From CAYJLW01 sp964370965 (GTDB taxonomy: Bacteria; Actinomycetota; Acidimicrobiia; UBA2766): DNA of 30,601 bases. The translations under genes and the position numbers were made by a program. Each line of letters opens with the position of its first letter. Position 1 is the first letter of the stretch. A model generated the notes under the pieces. That model was not told the origin of the DNA. It was given only the letters and a program-made list of their open reading frames with translations, and made no database searches. Positions 8,105-15,237 of this stretch are shown piece after piece. The stretch lies in assembly GCA_964370965.1 (NCBI GenBank), contig CAYJLW010000049.1, forward strand, positions 1-30,601, read 5' to 3'.

Positions 8105-8117
8105 GGTTCCCGCCCCT

Positions 8118-8897
8118 TCATATCCGCACCGTGTCCCCGAGTCCCCAGAAGACGTAGGACATGCAGAGGTTGAGCATCATGATGAGCATGAGCGAGAGGT
8201 TGAGCGCCTCGCCCACGGCCATCCCGACGCCGATGGGCCCGCCCTGGGCCCGGTAGCCCGTGGTGGTGCACACGAGGGCGGTCGTCGTGGCCGCCATGAT
8301 CCCCTTCAGGAGGGCGTAGACGACGTCGACGGGGGCGATGCCCACCCAGAAGTACTGCGAGAACGTTCCCATGTTGATGCCGCTCGCCTGGGAGGCGGCG
8401 ACCAGCCAGCCGCCGGCGAAGTTGGCGGCGATGCAGCCCACGAAGACGGGCACGGAAGCCAGCATCGTCGCCGTGACCCGCGTGGAGACCAGGAACGGGT
8501 AGGAGTGCAGGCCCATGACCTCGATGGCGTCGATCTCCTCGGACACGCGCATGGCGCCGAGCTCTGTGACGAATCCGGCTCCCGCGGAGGCCCCGAGTGC
8601 GGAGGCGCCCACGATGAGGGTCATCTCGCGCAGGCCGAGGGAGGAGACGATGATGCCGGTGAGGCCGCGGTCGATGCCGAACTGGCCGAGGACGACGGTG
8701 CCCTGCAGCGTCACGAACGTCCCCAGGAAGAAGCACATGAGCATCGCCAGGGGCCCGCAGGTCTTCACGAGGCGGGCGGTGAGCGTGGCGGTGTGGCGCC
8801 AGTAGCGCAGCGCCGGGTGGCGCAGCACCCGCCACCCGTCGAGGACGACCTGGCCGGTGGACTCTGCGAAGCCCCTCGGGGCGGCGTATCCACTCAT
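8118..8897 (-). CDS. MlaE/YrbE-family ABC permease, second of pair
   Basis: A 259-residue membrane protein of the MlaE family (YrbE in mycobacteria). It has the usual amphipathic N-terminus, then five or so hydrophobic segments and the family hallmark GLREMTLIVGASALGASAGA followed by GFVTELGAMRVSEEIDAIEV and MG, the EQ-loop-like segment that contacts the ATPase. The start is ATG 8897; the frame stays open far upstream, but homology begins here and the upstream permease stops at 8918, 20 bp away. It would pair with the other permease as the membrane core of the lipid importer. No MlaF/Mkl ATPase gene is in the window, so the transporter must use one encoded elsewhere. Confidence 0.93.
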   Translation of the reverse strand: MSGYAAPRGFAESTGQVVLDGWRVLRHPALRYWRHTATLTARLVKTCGPLAMLMCFFLGTFVTLQGTVVLGQFGIDRGLTGIIVSSLGLREMTLIVGASALGASAGAGFVTELGAMRVSEEIDAIEVMGLHSYPFLVSTRVTATMLASVPVFVGCIAANFAGGWLVAASQASGINMGTFSQYFWVGIAPVDVVYALLKGIMAATTTALVCTTTGYRAQGGPIGVGMAVGEALNLSLMLIMMLNLCMSYVFWGLGDTVRI

Positions 8898-8917
8898 GGT
8901 CCTGGTCAATGGGATTC

Positions 8918-9655
8918 CTAGGTCGTGTAGAAGAGGGACGTGAGCAGGTAGCCCGACGCGAAGCAGGCCACGAAGCTGGCGATGATCGAGAGCTGCACCT
9001 GGCGGGCGACACCTGTGGGGCCGCCTTTGGCCCGGAGGCCGAAGTAGGTGGCGGAGAGGCCCACGACGAGGCCGAACACGAGGGCCTGGACGACGGCGAA
9101 GACGACGTCCTGGAGGCGCAGGATGGTGTCGATGCCGTTCATGAACTGCCCGGCGTTCCCCCCCCGCAGGACGACGATGAGGAAGTAGCCGCCCGCGAGG
9201 GACGAGGCGACGGCGAAGAACGTGAGGATGGGTACGGCGACGAGGCAGGCGACGACCTTGGGGACGGCGAGGCGGGCGACGGGGTCGACCCCCATGACCT
9301 CGTGCGCCGCCACCTCGTCGCGGACGGTGCGGGCGCCGAGGTCGGCGCAGAAGGCGGACCCCACGGCGGCGGCGGCGATGATGGCGGCGATGAGGGGACC
9401 GCCCTGGCGTACGACAGCGGGTACGAGGGCGCCCCCGGCGATGGAGCGGGCGCCCACGACGCCGAGGAGGCTCTCGAAGTTCAGGGAGAAGGCCATCCCG
9501 AAGGGGATGTTCACGGCCACGATCGGCCGCCACCCCAGCCGGAGGGCGGCGAGGGTCTGCTCGAGGATGTCGGCGAGGCGTGGGCGCGGCCAGAAGGTGG
9601 ACGACACCAGTCGTCCCACGAACAACACGAACGTGCCCAGACCGGACACAGCCAT
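8918..9655 (-). CDS. MlaE/YrbE-family ABC permease, first of pair
   Basis: A 245-residue MlaE-type permease with about five membrane segments and the cytoplasmic signature AAAAVGSAFCADLGARTVRD followed by EVAAHEVMGVDPV. It ends in a hydrophobic segment (IIASFVACFASGYLLTSLFY). I choose ATG 9655 because AGGAAGG lies ten bases upstream; an in-frame GTG at 9679 would add eight residues (MDRKAGPS) that are coded by that very ribosome-binding stretch. It is the first gene of the transporter operon. The 132-bp gap before it carries a plausible promoter and an inverted repeat. Confidence 0.92.
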   Translation of the reverse strand: MAVSGLGTFVLFVGRLVSSTFWPRPRLADILEQTLAALRLGWRPIVAVNIPFGMAFSLNFESLLGVVGARSIAGGALVPAVVRQGGPLIAAIIAAAAVGSAFCADLGARTVRDEVAAHEVMGVDPVARLAVPKVVACLVAVPILTFFAVASSLAGGYFLIVVLRGGNAGQFMNGIDTILRLQDVVFAVVQALVFGLVVGLSATYFGLRAKGGPTGVARQVQLSIIASFVACFASGYLLTSLFYTT

Positions 9656-9713
9656 CGAGGGCCCCGCCTTCCTGTCCACCCAGCCCCGGCCCGGAAACCA
9701 TATCTCGGGACGG

Positions 9714-9743
9714 AGTGTATGTCTTCTCCGGCCGTTCGGTGAA
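9714..9743 (-). promoter_or_regulatory. Candidate promoter of the permease-MCE operon
   Basis: On the minus strand TTCACC (9743-9738) and TACACT (9719-9714) are 18 bases apart, matching the -35 and -10 consensus at four of six positions each. The first permease start lies about 58 bp downstream. Confidence 0.4.
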
Positions 9744-9768
9744 TCCTTTTTCAGTGAAGACGGATTCA
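9740..9768. promoter_or_regulatory. Inverted repeat overlapping the -35, possible operator
   Basis: TGAATCC (9740-9746) and GGATTCA (9762-9768) are perfect 7-bp arms 15 bases apart. The left arm overlaps the proposed -35 of the MCE operon. A dimeric repressor such as a TetR-family regulator (common for mce operons) is one possibility; no regulator gene is in the window. Confidence 0.3.
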
Positions 9769-9787
9769 GTTCCGGGGAGGCCGCCCG

Positions 9788-10597
9788 CTACAGGAAGTAC
9801 GCCGAGACCTCTCCCGACGGGTAGGTGTCCTCGCAGGCGACGCCGTTGGCGTCCGTGTCCATGCGCTCCGGTTCCCCCTCGCGCAGGTAGTAGGCCACGG
9901 CTCCCGCGTAGTCGATGCCGCGGCCCTTGAGGTCCCCACACGCGAGGCCACCGGGGAGCTCCGCGACGACGGCGAGGGCGTCGCTGCCCACGGCCGCGGC
10001 GCCCCAGTACGCCGACACCACCAGAGCCGGGTACACGCTCTCGCAGGGGACGCCGTCGCCGTTCGTGTCCATGCGGTCCGGCGCGCCCTCGGCGTACCAG
10101 TAGTCGACGGCGGCGCCGTAGGGGATCCCGCGGGCGAGCAGCGCTGCGCAGTCGAGGCCGGACTCCAGGGGCGGGGCCGCTGCGGGGACCCCGGTAGGCG
10201 CCGGGTCCGGGGCCGTGCTCCCGCCGTCCCCGGCGGCGGTGGCCCCGGCTGGTGACGCCGCCGCGCTCCGGGCCGGGACCCGACTCGCGGGCGGCGTGGC
10301 CCTCGTCGAGGGGCCCGGCGAGAGCGACGTCAGGAGGAACGCGGCGGCGACCACCCCGGCGCCGCACAGGAAGAGGATTCCCAGGACCAGCGCCGGCCAG
10401 AGCCGCGGCCGGCGCGGCTCCCAGAGGACGAAGGCGGGCAGCGGAGGGACGACCTCGCGCGGGATCCCGGTCGTGCGCGCGGGAACGGGCGGGTCTCGTG
10501 GGGCGGCGCCGGTGTCCGGGCCGTGGGGAAGGGTGTCCTTTGCCATCTCGCTCTCCGGGTCACCCCTCGGCAGGATCGGCCGCGGCGCCCGGGTCAT
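9788..10597 (-). CDS. Membrane-anchored protein with two excalibur-type calcium-binding repeats
   Basis: A 269-residue protein: cytoplasmic N-terminus (1-67), one membrane helix (68-91, PALVLGILFLCGAGVVAAAF), a Pro/Ala/Ser-rich spacer (92-145), and two excalibur-like repeats at 147-190 and 217-260. Each repeat has an early Cys, a G-x-x-Y-x-x-A-V-x-Y-x-x-x-E-G pattern and an EF-hand-like loop with a second Cys: DTNGDGVPCE (177-186) and DTDANGVACE (247-256). The repeats lie 70 residues apart. Excalibur domains bind calcium outside the cell. Two starts are possible: ATG 10597, overlapping the upstream small ORF by ATGA, or ATG 10546, which has GGAG seven bases ahead. It could be cotranscribed with the MCE operon 132 bp downstream. 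Confidence 0.82.
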   Translation of the reverse strand: MTRAPRPILPRGDPESEMAKDTLPHGPDTGAAPRDPPVPARTTGIPREVVPPLPAFVLWEPRRPRLWPALVLGILFLCGAGVVAAAFLLTSLSPGPSTRATPPASRVPARSAAASPAGATAAGDGGSTAPDPAPTGVPAAAPPLESGLDCAALLARGIPYGAAVDYWYAEGAPDRMDTNGDGVPCESVYPALVVSAYWGAAAVGSDALAVVAELPGGLACGDLKGRGIDYAGAVAYYLREGEPERMDTDANGVACEDTYPSGEVSAYFL

Positions 10598-10827
10598 GAG
10601 TCCGGCTCCGCAGCGGCAGGCTGAAGTGATGCCGATCTGCCGGAATACCGGGACATCGGCATCAGCTTGCGGCTGGTCTCGGCGCCCCAGACGACGAGCG
10701 CGACTCCGCCGCCGACCACGAGGAGCCAGACGATCAGCAGACGGCGAGGGTACGGCCAGCCGGTGTGGGGCGGTGTTGCACCTCGGACCGGACTTGCCGC
10801 ATCGAAGTCTGCGCCGGGCGAGGTCAC
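10594..10827 (-). CDS. Putative small single-helix membrane protein
   Basis: A 77-codon frame from GTG 10827 whose middle is a clear membrane helix (residues 30-48, RLLIVWLLVVGGGVALVVWG) after a Pro/Gly-rich N-terminus. Third codon positions are strongly G/C up to about residue 54. The last 23 residues (from about KLMPMSRYSGRSASL) are encoded by palindromic repeat copy 2, so the original gene end may have been replaced. The TGA overlaps the next gene's ATG by four bases, which supports translation. The ribosome-binding site is weak (CCGGAGCC). No homology recognised; it may be a real gene with an altered tail, or a chance frame. Confidence 0.4.
   Translation of the reverse strand: MTSPGADFDAASPVRGATPPHTGWPYPRRLLIVWLLVVGGGVALVVWGAETSRKLMPMSRYSGRSASLQPAAAEPDS
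10624..10668. repeat. Palindromic repeat family, copy 2
   Basis: AAGTGATGCCGAT (10624-10636) faces ATCGGCATCAGCTT (10655-10668), a 13-bp stem with a one-base bulge. In reverse orientation it matches copy 1 nearly base for base, including a 27-base identical core. It lies at the 3' end of the small membrane ORF. Confidence 0.8.
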
Positions 10828-10913
10828 GAGAACGGCTCCGGGAGCCTGATGGAACCAGACGGATCTCGGACTCGCGCCTCGGGACGATGACGCGAATAAC
10901 GGCCTGCGGCGTT

Positions 10914-10931
10914 TATAGTCACATGGCTATA
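10914..10931. promoter_or_regulatory. AT-rich -10-like boxes forming an inverted repeat
   Basis: TATAG and CTATA flank eight bases, 28 bp before the ATPase gene start. TATAGT (10914) or TATAAC (10928) could serve as -10; no good -35 is seen. The interval 10828-10958 holds no other feature I can support and is locally less GC-rich than its surroundings. Confidence 0.35.
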
Positions 10932-10958
10932 ACAGCCTCAGATCGGTAGATCTCCCGG

Positions 10959-12131
10959 ATGGACCGAGTACGGAACCCCTTCAACCCAGGGGCGGGGAGC
11001 CGACCCCCGCTCCTGGTCGGTCGTGACGCCCAGGTCGAGACGATGACCGTCGCGGTGAAGCGGCTCGCGCTCGGTCGCTTCGAGCGCAGCCAGCTCCTGA
11101 CCGGGCTGCGCGGGGTCGGCAAGACGGTGTTGTTGAACGAGTTCGGGCGCATCGCCGAGGCCGAAGGCTGGGTCTACTCGCATCTCGAGGCCACCGAAGA
11201 CATCCGTGTCGCCACCGCGATCGCTGCGCTCACGCGCCGGGCGCTGCTGGAATTGAACCTGCGCGAGCGGGCCAAGGATCGAGCGCGCAGGGCCCTCGGC
11301 GCGCTCCGGAGTTTTATCAGGGTGCATGTGCCCGCCGGCGACGTGGGGACGTTGGTCATCGACTTCGAGGCGCAGCCAGGTCGGGCGGACTCCGGCGATC
11401 TGGACGGAGATCTGAGCGGGCTCTTCGTCGAGCTCGGCGAGACTGCCCGCGACGCCGAGGCCGGCGTCCTGCTGACGATCGACGAAATCCAGTACCTCGG
11501 CCGGCCGGAGCTCTCGGCGCTGATCGTCGGTCTGCACCGGGTCTCGCAGCTCGGCCTGCCCGTCCTCGTCGCCGGCGCAGGTCTCCCGTCGCTTCCCGGA
11601 CTCGCCGGCGAGGCCCGCTCCTACGCCGAACGGCTCTTCAGTTTCATCGATATCGGCTCGCTGGGTCCCGACGACGCCCGACGCGCAGTCGTGGCACCGG
11701 TCGAGGACGAAGGAGCACGTTGGGCCGGCGACGCCGTGGACCGTGTCGTCGCCCTGACCGAGGGCTACCCCTACTTCCTCCAGGAATTCGGCAAGCAGGC
11801 CTGGAACACCGCGACCGGCACCAGGATCGAACTCGCCGATGTCGAGGCGGCCGTCGTCTTCGCGCTCGACGACCTCGACCGCGGGTTCTTCCGGGCACGC
11901 ATCGACAAGACCACCGACACCGAACGCGACTACCTCCGCGCCATGGCCGGCCTCGGTGGCCCAGGCCCGTACCGCTCCGGCGACGTCTCACGGGCGATGG
12001 GGAAGAAGACCACCCAGACCGGCCCGGTGCGAGACAGCCTCATCAAACGCGGGCTCTGCTACGCGCCCCGCCACGGCGAACTCGCCTTCACCGTCCCCAT
12101 GTTCGACGACTTCATCCGCCGCGCACTCTGA
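10959..12131 (+). CDS. P-loop ATPase (AAA/STAND-like, Orc1/Cdc6-type architecture)
   Basis: A 390-residue protein with an N-terminal NPFNPG...PPLLVGR box (residues 6-21), Walker A GLRGVGKT (49-56), Walker B VLLTIDEI (170-177), a sensor-like VAGAGLPSLPG (204-213) and a C-terminal winged-helix-like region (about 320-390: DYLRAMAGLGG, then DVSRAMGKKT, then DSLIKRGLCYAPRHGELAFT). This is the layout of archaeal-style ATP-binding proteins that recur as orphan genes in bacteria, often on mobile or defence regions. No partner gene with an effector domain is adjacent. It lies alone between a palindromic repeat and a transposase remnant, which suggests horizontal arrival. Its target is unknown. It is not an IstB helper: it is longer and lacks IstB signatures. 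Confidence 0.85.
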   Translation: MDRVRNPFNPGAGSRPPLLVGRDAQVETMTVAVKRLALGRFERSQLLTGLRGVGKTVLLNEFGRIAEAEGWVYSHLEATEDIRVATAIAALTRRALLELNLRERAKDRARRALGALRSFIRVHVPAGDVGTLVIDFEAQPGRADSGDLDGDLSGLFVELGETARDAEAGVLLTIDEIQYLGRPELSALIVGLHRVSQLGLPVLVAGAGLPSLPGLAGEARSYAERLFSFIDIGSLGPDDARRAVVAPVEDEGARWAGDAVDRVVALTEGYPYFLQEFGKQAWNTATGTRIELADVEAAVVFALDDLDRGFFRARIDKTTDTERDYLRAMAGLGGPGPYRSGDVSRAMGKKTTQTGPVRDSLIKRGLCYAPRHGELAFTVPMFDDFIRRAL

Positions 12132-12218
12132 ACCGGTTGCTCACGCTGAACGCTCATATACCGCGAATCGGCCGGGAGTTGTCGCCGACGTCAGCTCTCA
12201 CCCGCCCGGACATCGTTC

Positions 12219-12416
12219 CGCTCTCTGGGAGGCCGGGTAGCCGCCAGGACGTCGTTCCGCCGGGATGAACCTGGGTGTGACCCCGAGATCGAGACAGGTC
12301 GCGACGATCGGGGTGAAGTACTGCCAGGCCGGTTGGATCCCGCCGCGGAAGTTCGCGTGGTTGTCGAACTGCGCGACCGACGGCACCCAAGGGGTGACGG
12401 GGCCCGACCATGCCGA
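12219..12416 (-). pseudogene. Transposase (rve/DDE integrase core) fragment
   Basis: Reading the minus strand in one frame gives WVPSVAQFDNHANFRGG, then LDLGVTPRFIPAERRPGGY. This matches the DDE core pattern of integrase-like transposases (QFDN...F.G, then ...LGVTP.F.P...P), with the second catalytic Asp in QFDN. Only about 65 residues are recognisable; the first and last catalytic acids are missing or frameshifted and there is no start. The whole interval 12132-12528 has no intact gene. It also contains two hairpins and a short direct repeat (GGACRTCGTTCCGC at about 12209 and 12247). Confidence 0.6.
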
Positions 12417-12439
12417 CCTGATGGCAACCGTGGGTCGGA

Positions 12440-12458
12440 GGGCCGGCTCCGCCGGCCC
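12440..12458. terminator. Perfect 8-bp hairpin
   Basis: GGGCCGGC and GCCGGCCC flank a 3-base loop at the upstream edge of the transposase remnant. There is no T-tract. It may be a terminator or an insertion-element end. Confidence 0.35.
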
Positions 12459-12495
12459 GGACCGGGTCTGGTGCGGCACGCGGGGGGAGGGGGCC

Positions 12496-12522
12496 CAAGG
12501 GGGGGACGCAGTCCCCCCCTTG
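12496..12522 (-). terminator. Strong 12-bp hairpin just after the SDR gene
   Basis: CAAGGGGGGGAC (12496-12507) pairs perfectly with GTCCCCCCCTTG (12511-12522) around a 3-base loop, six bases beyond the SDR stop codon. The position fits an intrinsic terminator although no U-run follows. Confidence 0.6.
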
Positions 12523-12528
12523 AGTGAA

Positions 12529-13389
12529 TCAGTGCATCTCCTGGCCACCGGTGACGTTGACGGCCTGGCCTGTCATGTAGGAGGACTCGGCGGAGGCGAG
12601 GAACGCCGCCACGTTGGCGACGTCGTCGGGGGTCTCGAGGCGGCCGAGGGGGATCTCGCGGCGGACCCAGTCAGCGAGGGCTTTGCGCGGGTCCCCGCCC
12701 CCGGAGGTCGCCGCCAGCATGCGGGCGAACATGTCGTCCTTGTTCACGAGGTCGGTGTCCACGGTGCCGGGGCAGACGGCGTTGATCGTGATTCCGTGGG
12801 GGGCGAGCTCCCAGGCCCATGCCCTCACCATCCCGAGGATGCCCGCCTTCGCAGCGCAGTAGGCGCCCAGCATGGGGAAGCCGGTCTTGCCCGCCTGGCT
12901 GGAGATGCAGATCACCCGCCCCCCCTCGCCCCGGCTCATCATGTCCCGGACGCAGGCGCGGCTCACGAGCCACGTGCCCTTGAGGTTCACGTCCACGAGC
13001 TTGTCCCACTCGGGGGCGGGCAGGCCGATGAGAGGGCCGGCGCCCATGCCGAGGCCGGCGCCGCCGGCGCAGTTCACGACGACGTCGATGCGGCCCAGGG
13101 CGGCCACGGCCTCGACGACGGCGGCGTCAACCTCGTCTTCGACGGAGACGTCCGCTCTCACGGGCACTGCCCGCCGGGCGGTCTCGTCGCGGACGAGGGT
13201 GCAGATCTCGTCGAGCTCGTCGGCGCCGGCGAGGTTGTCGTAGGCCGGGAAGTCCTCGTAGCGGCCGCCGATGTCGAGGGCGGCGACGTCACAGCCCTCG
13301 CGGGCGAGCCGCAAGGCCACCGCCCGGCCGATGGAGCGGCGCCGGGCGCAACCCGTGACGAGGGCGACGCGGCCGTTGAGGTCGTACAT
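12529..13389 (-). CDS. SDR-family NAD(P)-dependent oxidoreductase
   Basis: A 286-residue classical short-chain dehydrogenase. The cofactor loop is TGCARRRSIGRA (12-23), with the acidic residue of LDI (38-40) after strand 2 favouring NAD(H). NCAGG (106-110) is the NAG motif, the catalytic serine lies in ISSQAG (about 162-167), and Y177 and K181 form the YxxxK pair in AYCAAKAG. The C-terminus YMTGQAVNVTGGQEM is typical. A stretch of about 25 residues between strand 2 and helix 3 (GRYEDFPAYDNLAGADELDE) is longer than in most SDRs and resembles mycofactocin-associated members, but I cannot confirm that. The substrate is unknown. It is monocistronic, with a hairpin right after the stop. Confidence 0.92.
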   Translation of the reverse strand: MYDLNGRVALVTGCARRRSIGRAVALRLAREGCDVAALDIGGRYEDFPAYDNLAGADELDEICTLVRDETARRAVPVRADVSVEDEVDAAVVEAVAALGRIDVVVNCAGGAGLGMGAGPLIGLPAPEWDKLVDVNLKGTWLVSRACVRDMMSRGEGGRVICISSQAGKTGFPMLGAYCAAKAGILGMVRAWAWELAPHGITINAVCPGTVDTDLVNKDDMFARMLAATSGGGDPRKALADWVRREIPLGRLETPDDVANVAAFLASAESSYMTGQAVNVTGGQEMH

Positions 13390-13397
13390 GAAGGGCC

Positions 13398-13403
13398 AGG
13401 GTA
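13398..13403 (-). promoter_or_regulatory. -10 box of the SDR gene
   Basis: TACCCT on the minus strand lies eight bases before the ATG at 13389, with no Shine-Dalgarno between. This would give a leaderless or nearly leaderless transcript. Confidence 0.35.
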
Positions 13404-13472
13404 GGCGTCAGGGGCTGGGCCGAGGTGGCGTGTCGAGCCCAGGATCGGGCGAATGTGAGGAACCTCTCAAGG

Positions 13473-13578
13473 TGCCGCAGGTGTCAGCCGACGCGCTGGG
13501 GGACCGGATGACGTCCGGAGGGCGCAGTCCAGCGACACGGTCGGACACGGGGTGTGCGCTCTCCTACTCGCCTACGGC
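13473..13578 (+). ncRNA. Structured leader upstream of the kelch surface-protein gene
   Basis: A possible closing stem pairs GCCGCAGG (13473-13480) with CCTACGGC (13571-13578), one mismatch. Inside are CCGGA-TGACG-TCCGG (13504-13518), a perfect 5-bp hairpin preceded by GCTGGGGGA, and AGCGACAC (13531-13538) pairing with GTGT-g-CGCT (13552-13560). A further GGCGG/CCGCC hairpin follows before the ribosome-binding site. The order of elements, and GGGGGACC followed by a hairpin, are loosely like c-di-AMP (ydaO) riboswitches, but the diagnostic GGGGUGAAUC and CAGCUAACCUCG blocks are absent or strongly changed. I cannot assign a class. Confidence 0.3.
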
Positions 13579-13622
13579 GGGACAGCAGGCGGATGGGGCC
13601 GCCGTGTGACGGAGGTAGGGGT

Positions 13623-15206
13623 ATGAAGAGGAGAACGCTCTCCCTCCTGGGCGCGCTCGTAGCGGCCGGGCTGTCCCTGGGGCCGGCGACCGTCGGGCTC
13701 GGCGAGGAACCCGCCCCTGGCGGGCCCGATCCGGCCCCCGCGGCCACGGAGGTGGTGGTCGATCCGGAGCCGTCCGCGGATCCGCCTGCGGAGTTGCCTG
13801 GTCCCCCGCCTGCTGACGCCTCCGCTCCCGCGGCTCCGCCCGACACGGCACCACCGGCTCCGGGCGCTGGGGCCGGCGACACCGTCACCGCCGCCGCCGA
13901 GCCCACTCCGGACGACACGGCGATGGCGATCGTCGACCAGTCCGTGCCCCCGGAGCTCGCAAGCGGGTACGTCTTCCCTGCCCTGGCCGCCATGCCCGAC
14001 GGTTCCCGCGTCGTCTTCTACGGGGCCGGCGATCCCCTGCTGGGGCCCGTTCCGCGTGACACCTGGGTCTGGGAGGGTGGGACGTGGACACCCCGCTGCG
14101 GCACCGCCGTGCCCGGGGCTACCGGGCCCTGCGGGCCCGGCCCACGGGGCGGGAGGGCGATGGCCACGGCGCCCAACGGTGTCGTCCTCTACGGCGGATC
14201 CGACGGCGCGATCTCCGGTCCCTTCCCGGTGGCGCACAGCGACACCTGGCTGTTCGACGGGACCTCATGGCGCCAGGTCTGTCCGGACGGAGGTTGCCCC
14301 CCCGGGCCTCGCATCTTGGCGGCGAGCGCCGGCGACTTTGCCCGCACGCTCCTCTTCGGCGGGATCGCCGGACTCGACGGGAGCGGCAACCCGAACCTGC
14401 TCGGTGAGGACACCTGGAGCTTCGACGGGTCCCTCTGGAGCCAGGTCTGCGGTACGTCGATGAGTCTGCCCTGCGGACCGACGCCGCGCTATGGAGCCGC
14501 CATGGCGTGGGACGGCGCCCGGTTCGTCCTCTTCGGCGGCGTGACCATGAGCGCCATGTCCGATGAGACGTGGGTGTTCAACGGTGTCACCTGGGACCGC
14601 GCCTGCGGTGGTCCCCTGCCTGCATGCGGTCCCCCTGGGAGGGGTCTCTCGTCCATGGCGCACCTGGCGCATCCGTACGCGTCCCTGCGGGGAGCGCTCC
14701 TCACGGGTGGCCTGACCGGAGACGGCCAAACTCAGACGATGTACCGGGACATGTGGTTCTGGAACGGCTCCTTCTGGCGGGCGTTCCCCACACCGTGGCC
14801 GTCTTCGGTGACCTTCGCCGAAGTGGACGGGCCGCCGGTGGCGAGCTACCCGCTCGCCCCCATGGTCGCCGGTGTCCCGGCGAACTGCGAAGTGCTCTGG
14901 TTCAACTCCGTCTTCACCGGGAACCAGAGCGCCCCGATCGCGACCCAGACGAAGCTCGTCGGCTGGGACCTCGCCGGCAGCGGTGTCCCGTCGGCGTGCC
15001 CGCAGGCGCCGCAGTCACAGACGGTCACCCCCGTCGCCGCTCCCCCGGAGGCCTCCGCGGTGAGCGCGACGGAGGACCTGCCCTTCACGGGCGCCCCCGT
15101 CGGCCTCTACGCCATTGGCGCCGTCCTCCTCGGCACGACGGGGCTGGCACTGGTCTGCGCCGGCCGCCGCCGGAGGGCGGAGTCCCTCCCCCCGGCCAAC
15201 ACGTAG
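13623..15206 (+). CDS. Kelch-repeat-like surface protein with LPXTG sorting signal
   Basis: A 527-residue protein starting at ATG 13623 behind GGAGGTAGGGG. Residues 1-30 form a signal peptide (MKRRTLSLLGALVAAGLSLG). A Pro/Ala-rich low-complexity spacer runs to about residue 95. Then come about five kelch-like blades, each with a DTWVW/DTWLF/DTWSF/ETWVF/DMWFW motif followed by W...C and, in the next strand, VLYGG, LLFGG or VLFGG. Paired cysteines in the blades suggest disulfides. The C-terminus is a complete sortase signal: LPFTG (486-490), a hydrophobic helix (LYAIGAVLLGTTGLALVC) and RRRR. It should therefore be covalently anchored to the wall; no sortase gene is in the window. A structured leader precedes it. 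Confidence 0.88.
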   Translation: MKRRTLSLLGALVAAGLSLGPATVGLGEEPAPGGPDPAPAATEVVVDPEPSADPPAELPGPPPADASAPAAPPDTAPPAPGAGAGDTVTAAAEPTPDDTAMAIVDQSVPPELASGYVFPALAAMPDGSRVVFYGAGDPLLGPVPRDTWVWEGGTWTPRCGTAVPGATGPCGPGPRGGRAMATAPNGVVLYGGSDGAISGPFPVAHSDTWLFDGTSWRQVCPDGGCPPGPRILAASAGDFARTLLFGGIAGLDGSGNPNLLGEDTWSFDGSLWSQVCGTSMSLPCGPTPRYGAAMAWDGARFVLFGGVTMSAMSDETWVFNGVTWDRACGGPLPACGPPGRGLSSMAHLAHPYASLRGALLTGGLTGDGQTQTMYRDMWFWNGSFWRAFPTPWPSSVTFAEVDGPPVASYPLAPMVAGVPANCEVLWFNSVFTGNQSAPIATQTKLVGWDLAGSGVPSACPQAPQSQTVTPVAAPPEASAVSATEDLPFTGAPVGLYAIGAVLLGTTGLALVCAGRRRRAESLPPANT

Positions 15207-15237
15207 ACTCGCCCGCCGAGAGACGGAGGGAGAAAGC

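Noticed and set aside
9735..9770. GGTGAATCCTTTTT on the plus strand resembling a piece of a c-di-AMP riboswitch
   Set aside because: There is no plus-strand gene downstream and the rest of the consensus is missing; it is better read as an inverted repeat at the minus-strand promoter.
8898..10367. Upstream extension of the second permease frame
   Set aside because: It overlaps the first permease and the excalibur gene in another frame and is Arg/Pro/Gly-rich; permease homology begins at ATG 8897.
10959..12416. IS21-like istA/istB pair (transposase remnant plus ATPase)
   Set aside because: The ATPase is 390 residues with a winged-helix tail and lies on the opposite strand from the transposase fragment; IstB is about 250 residues and cotranscribed with istA.
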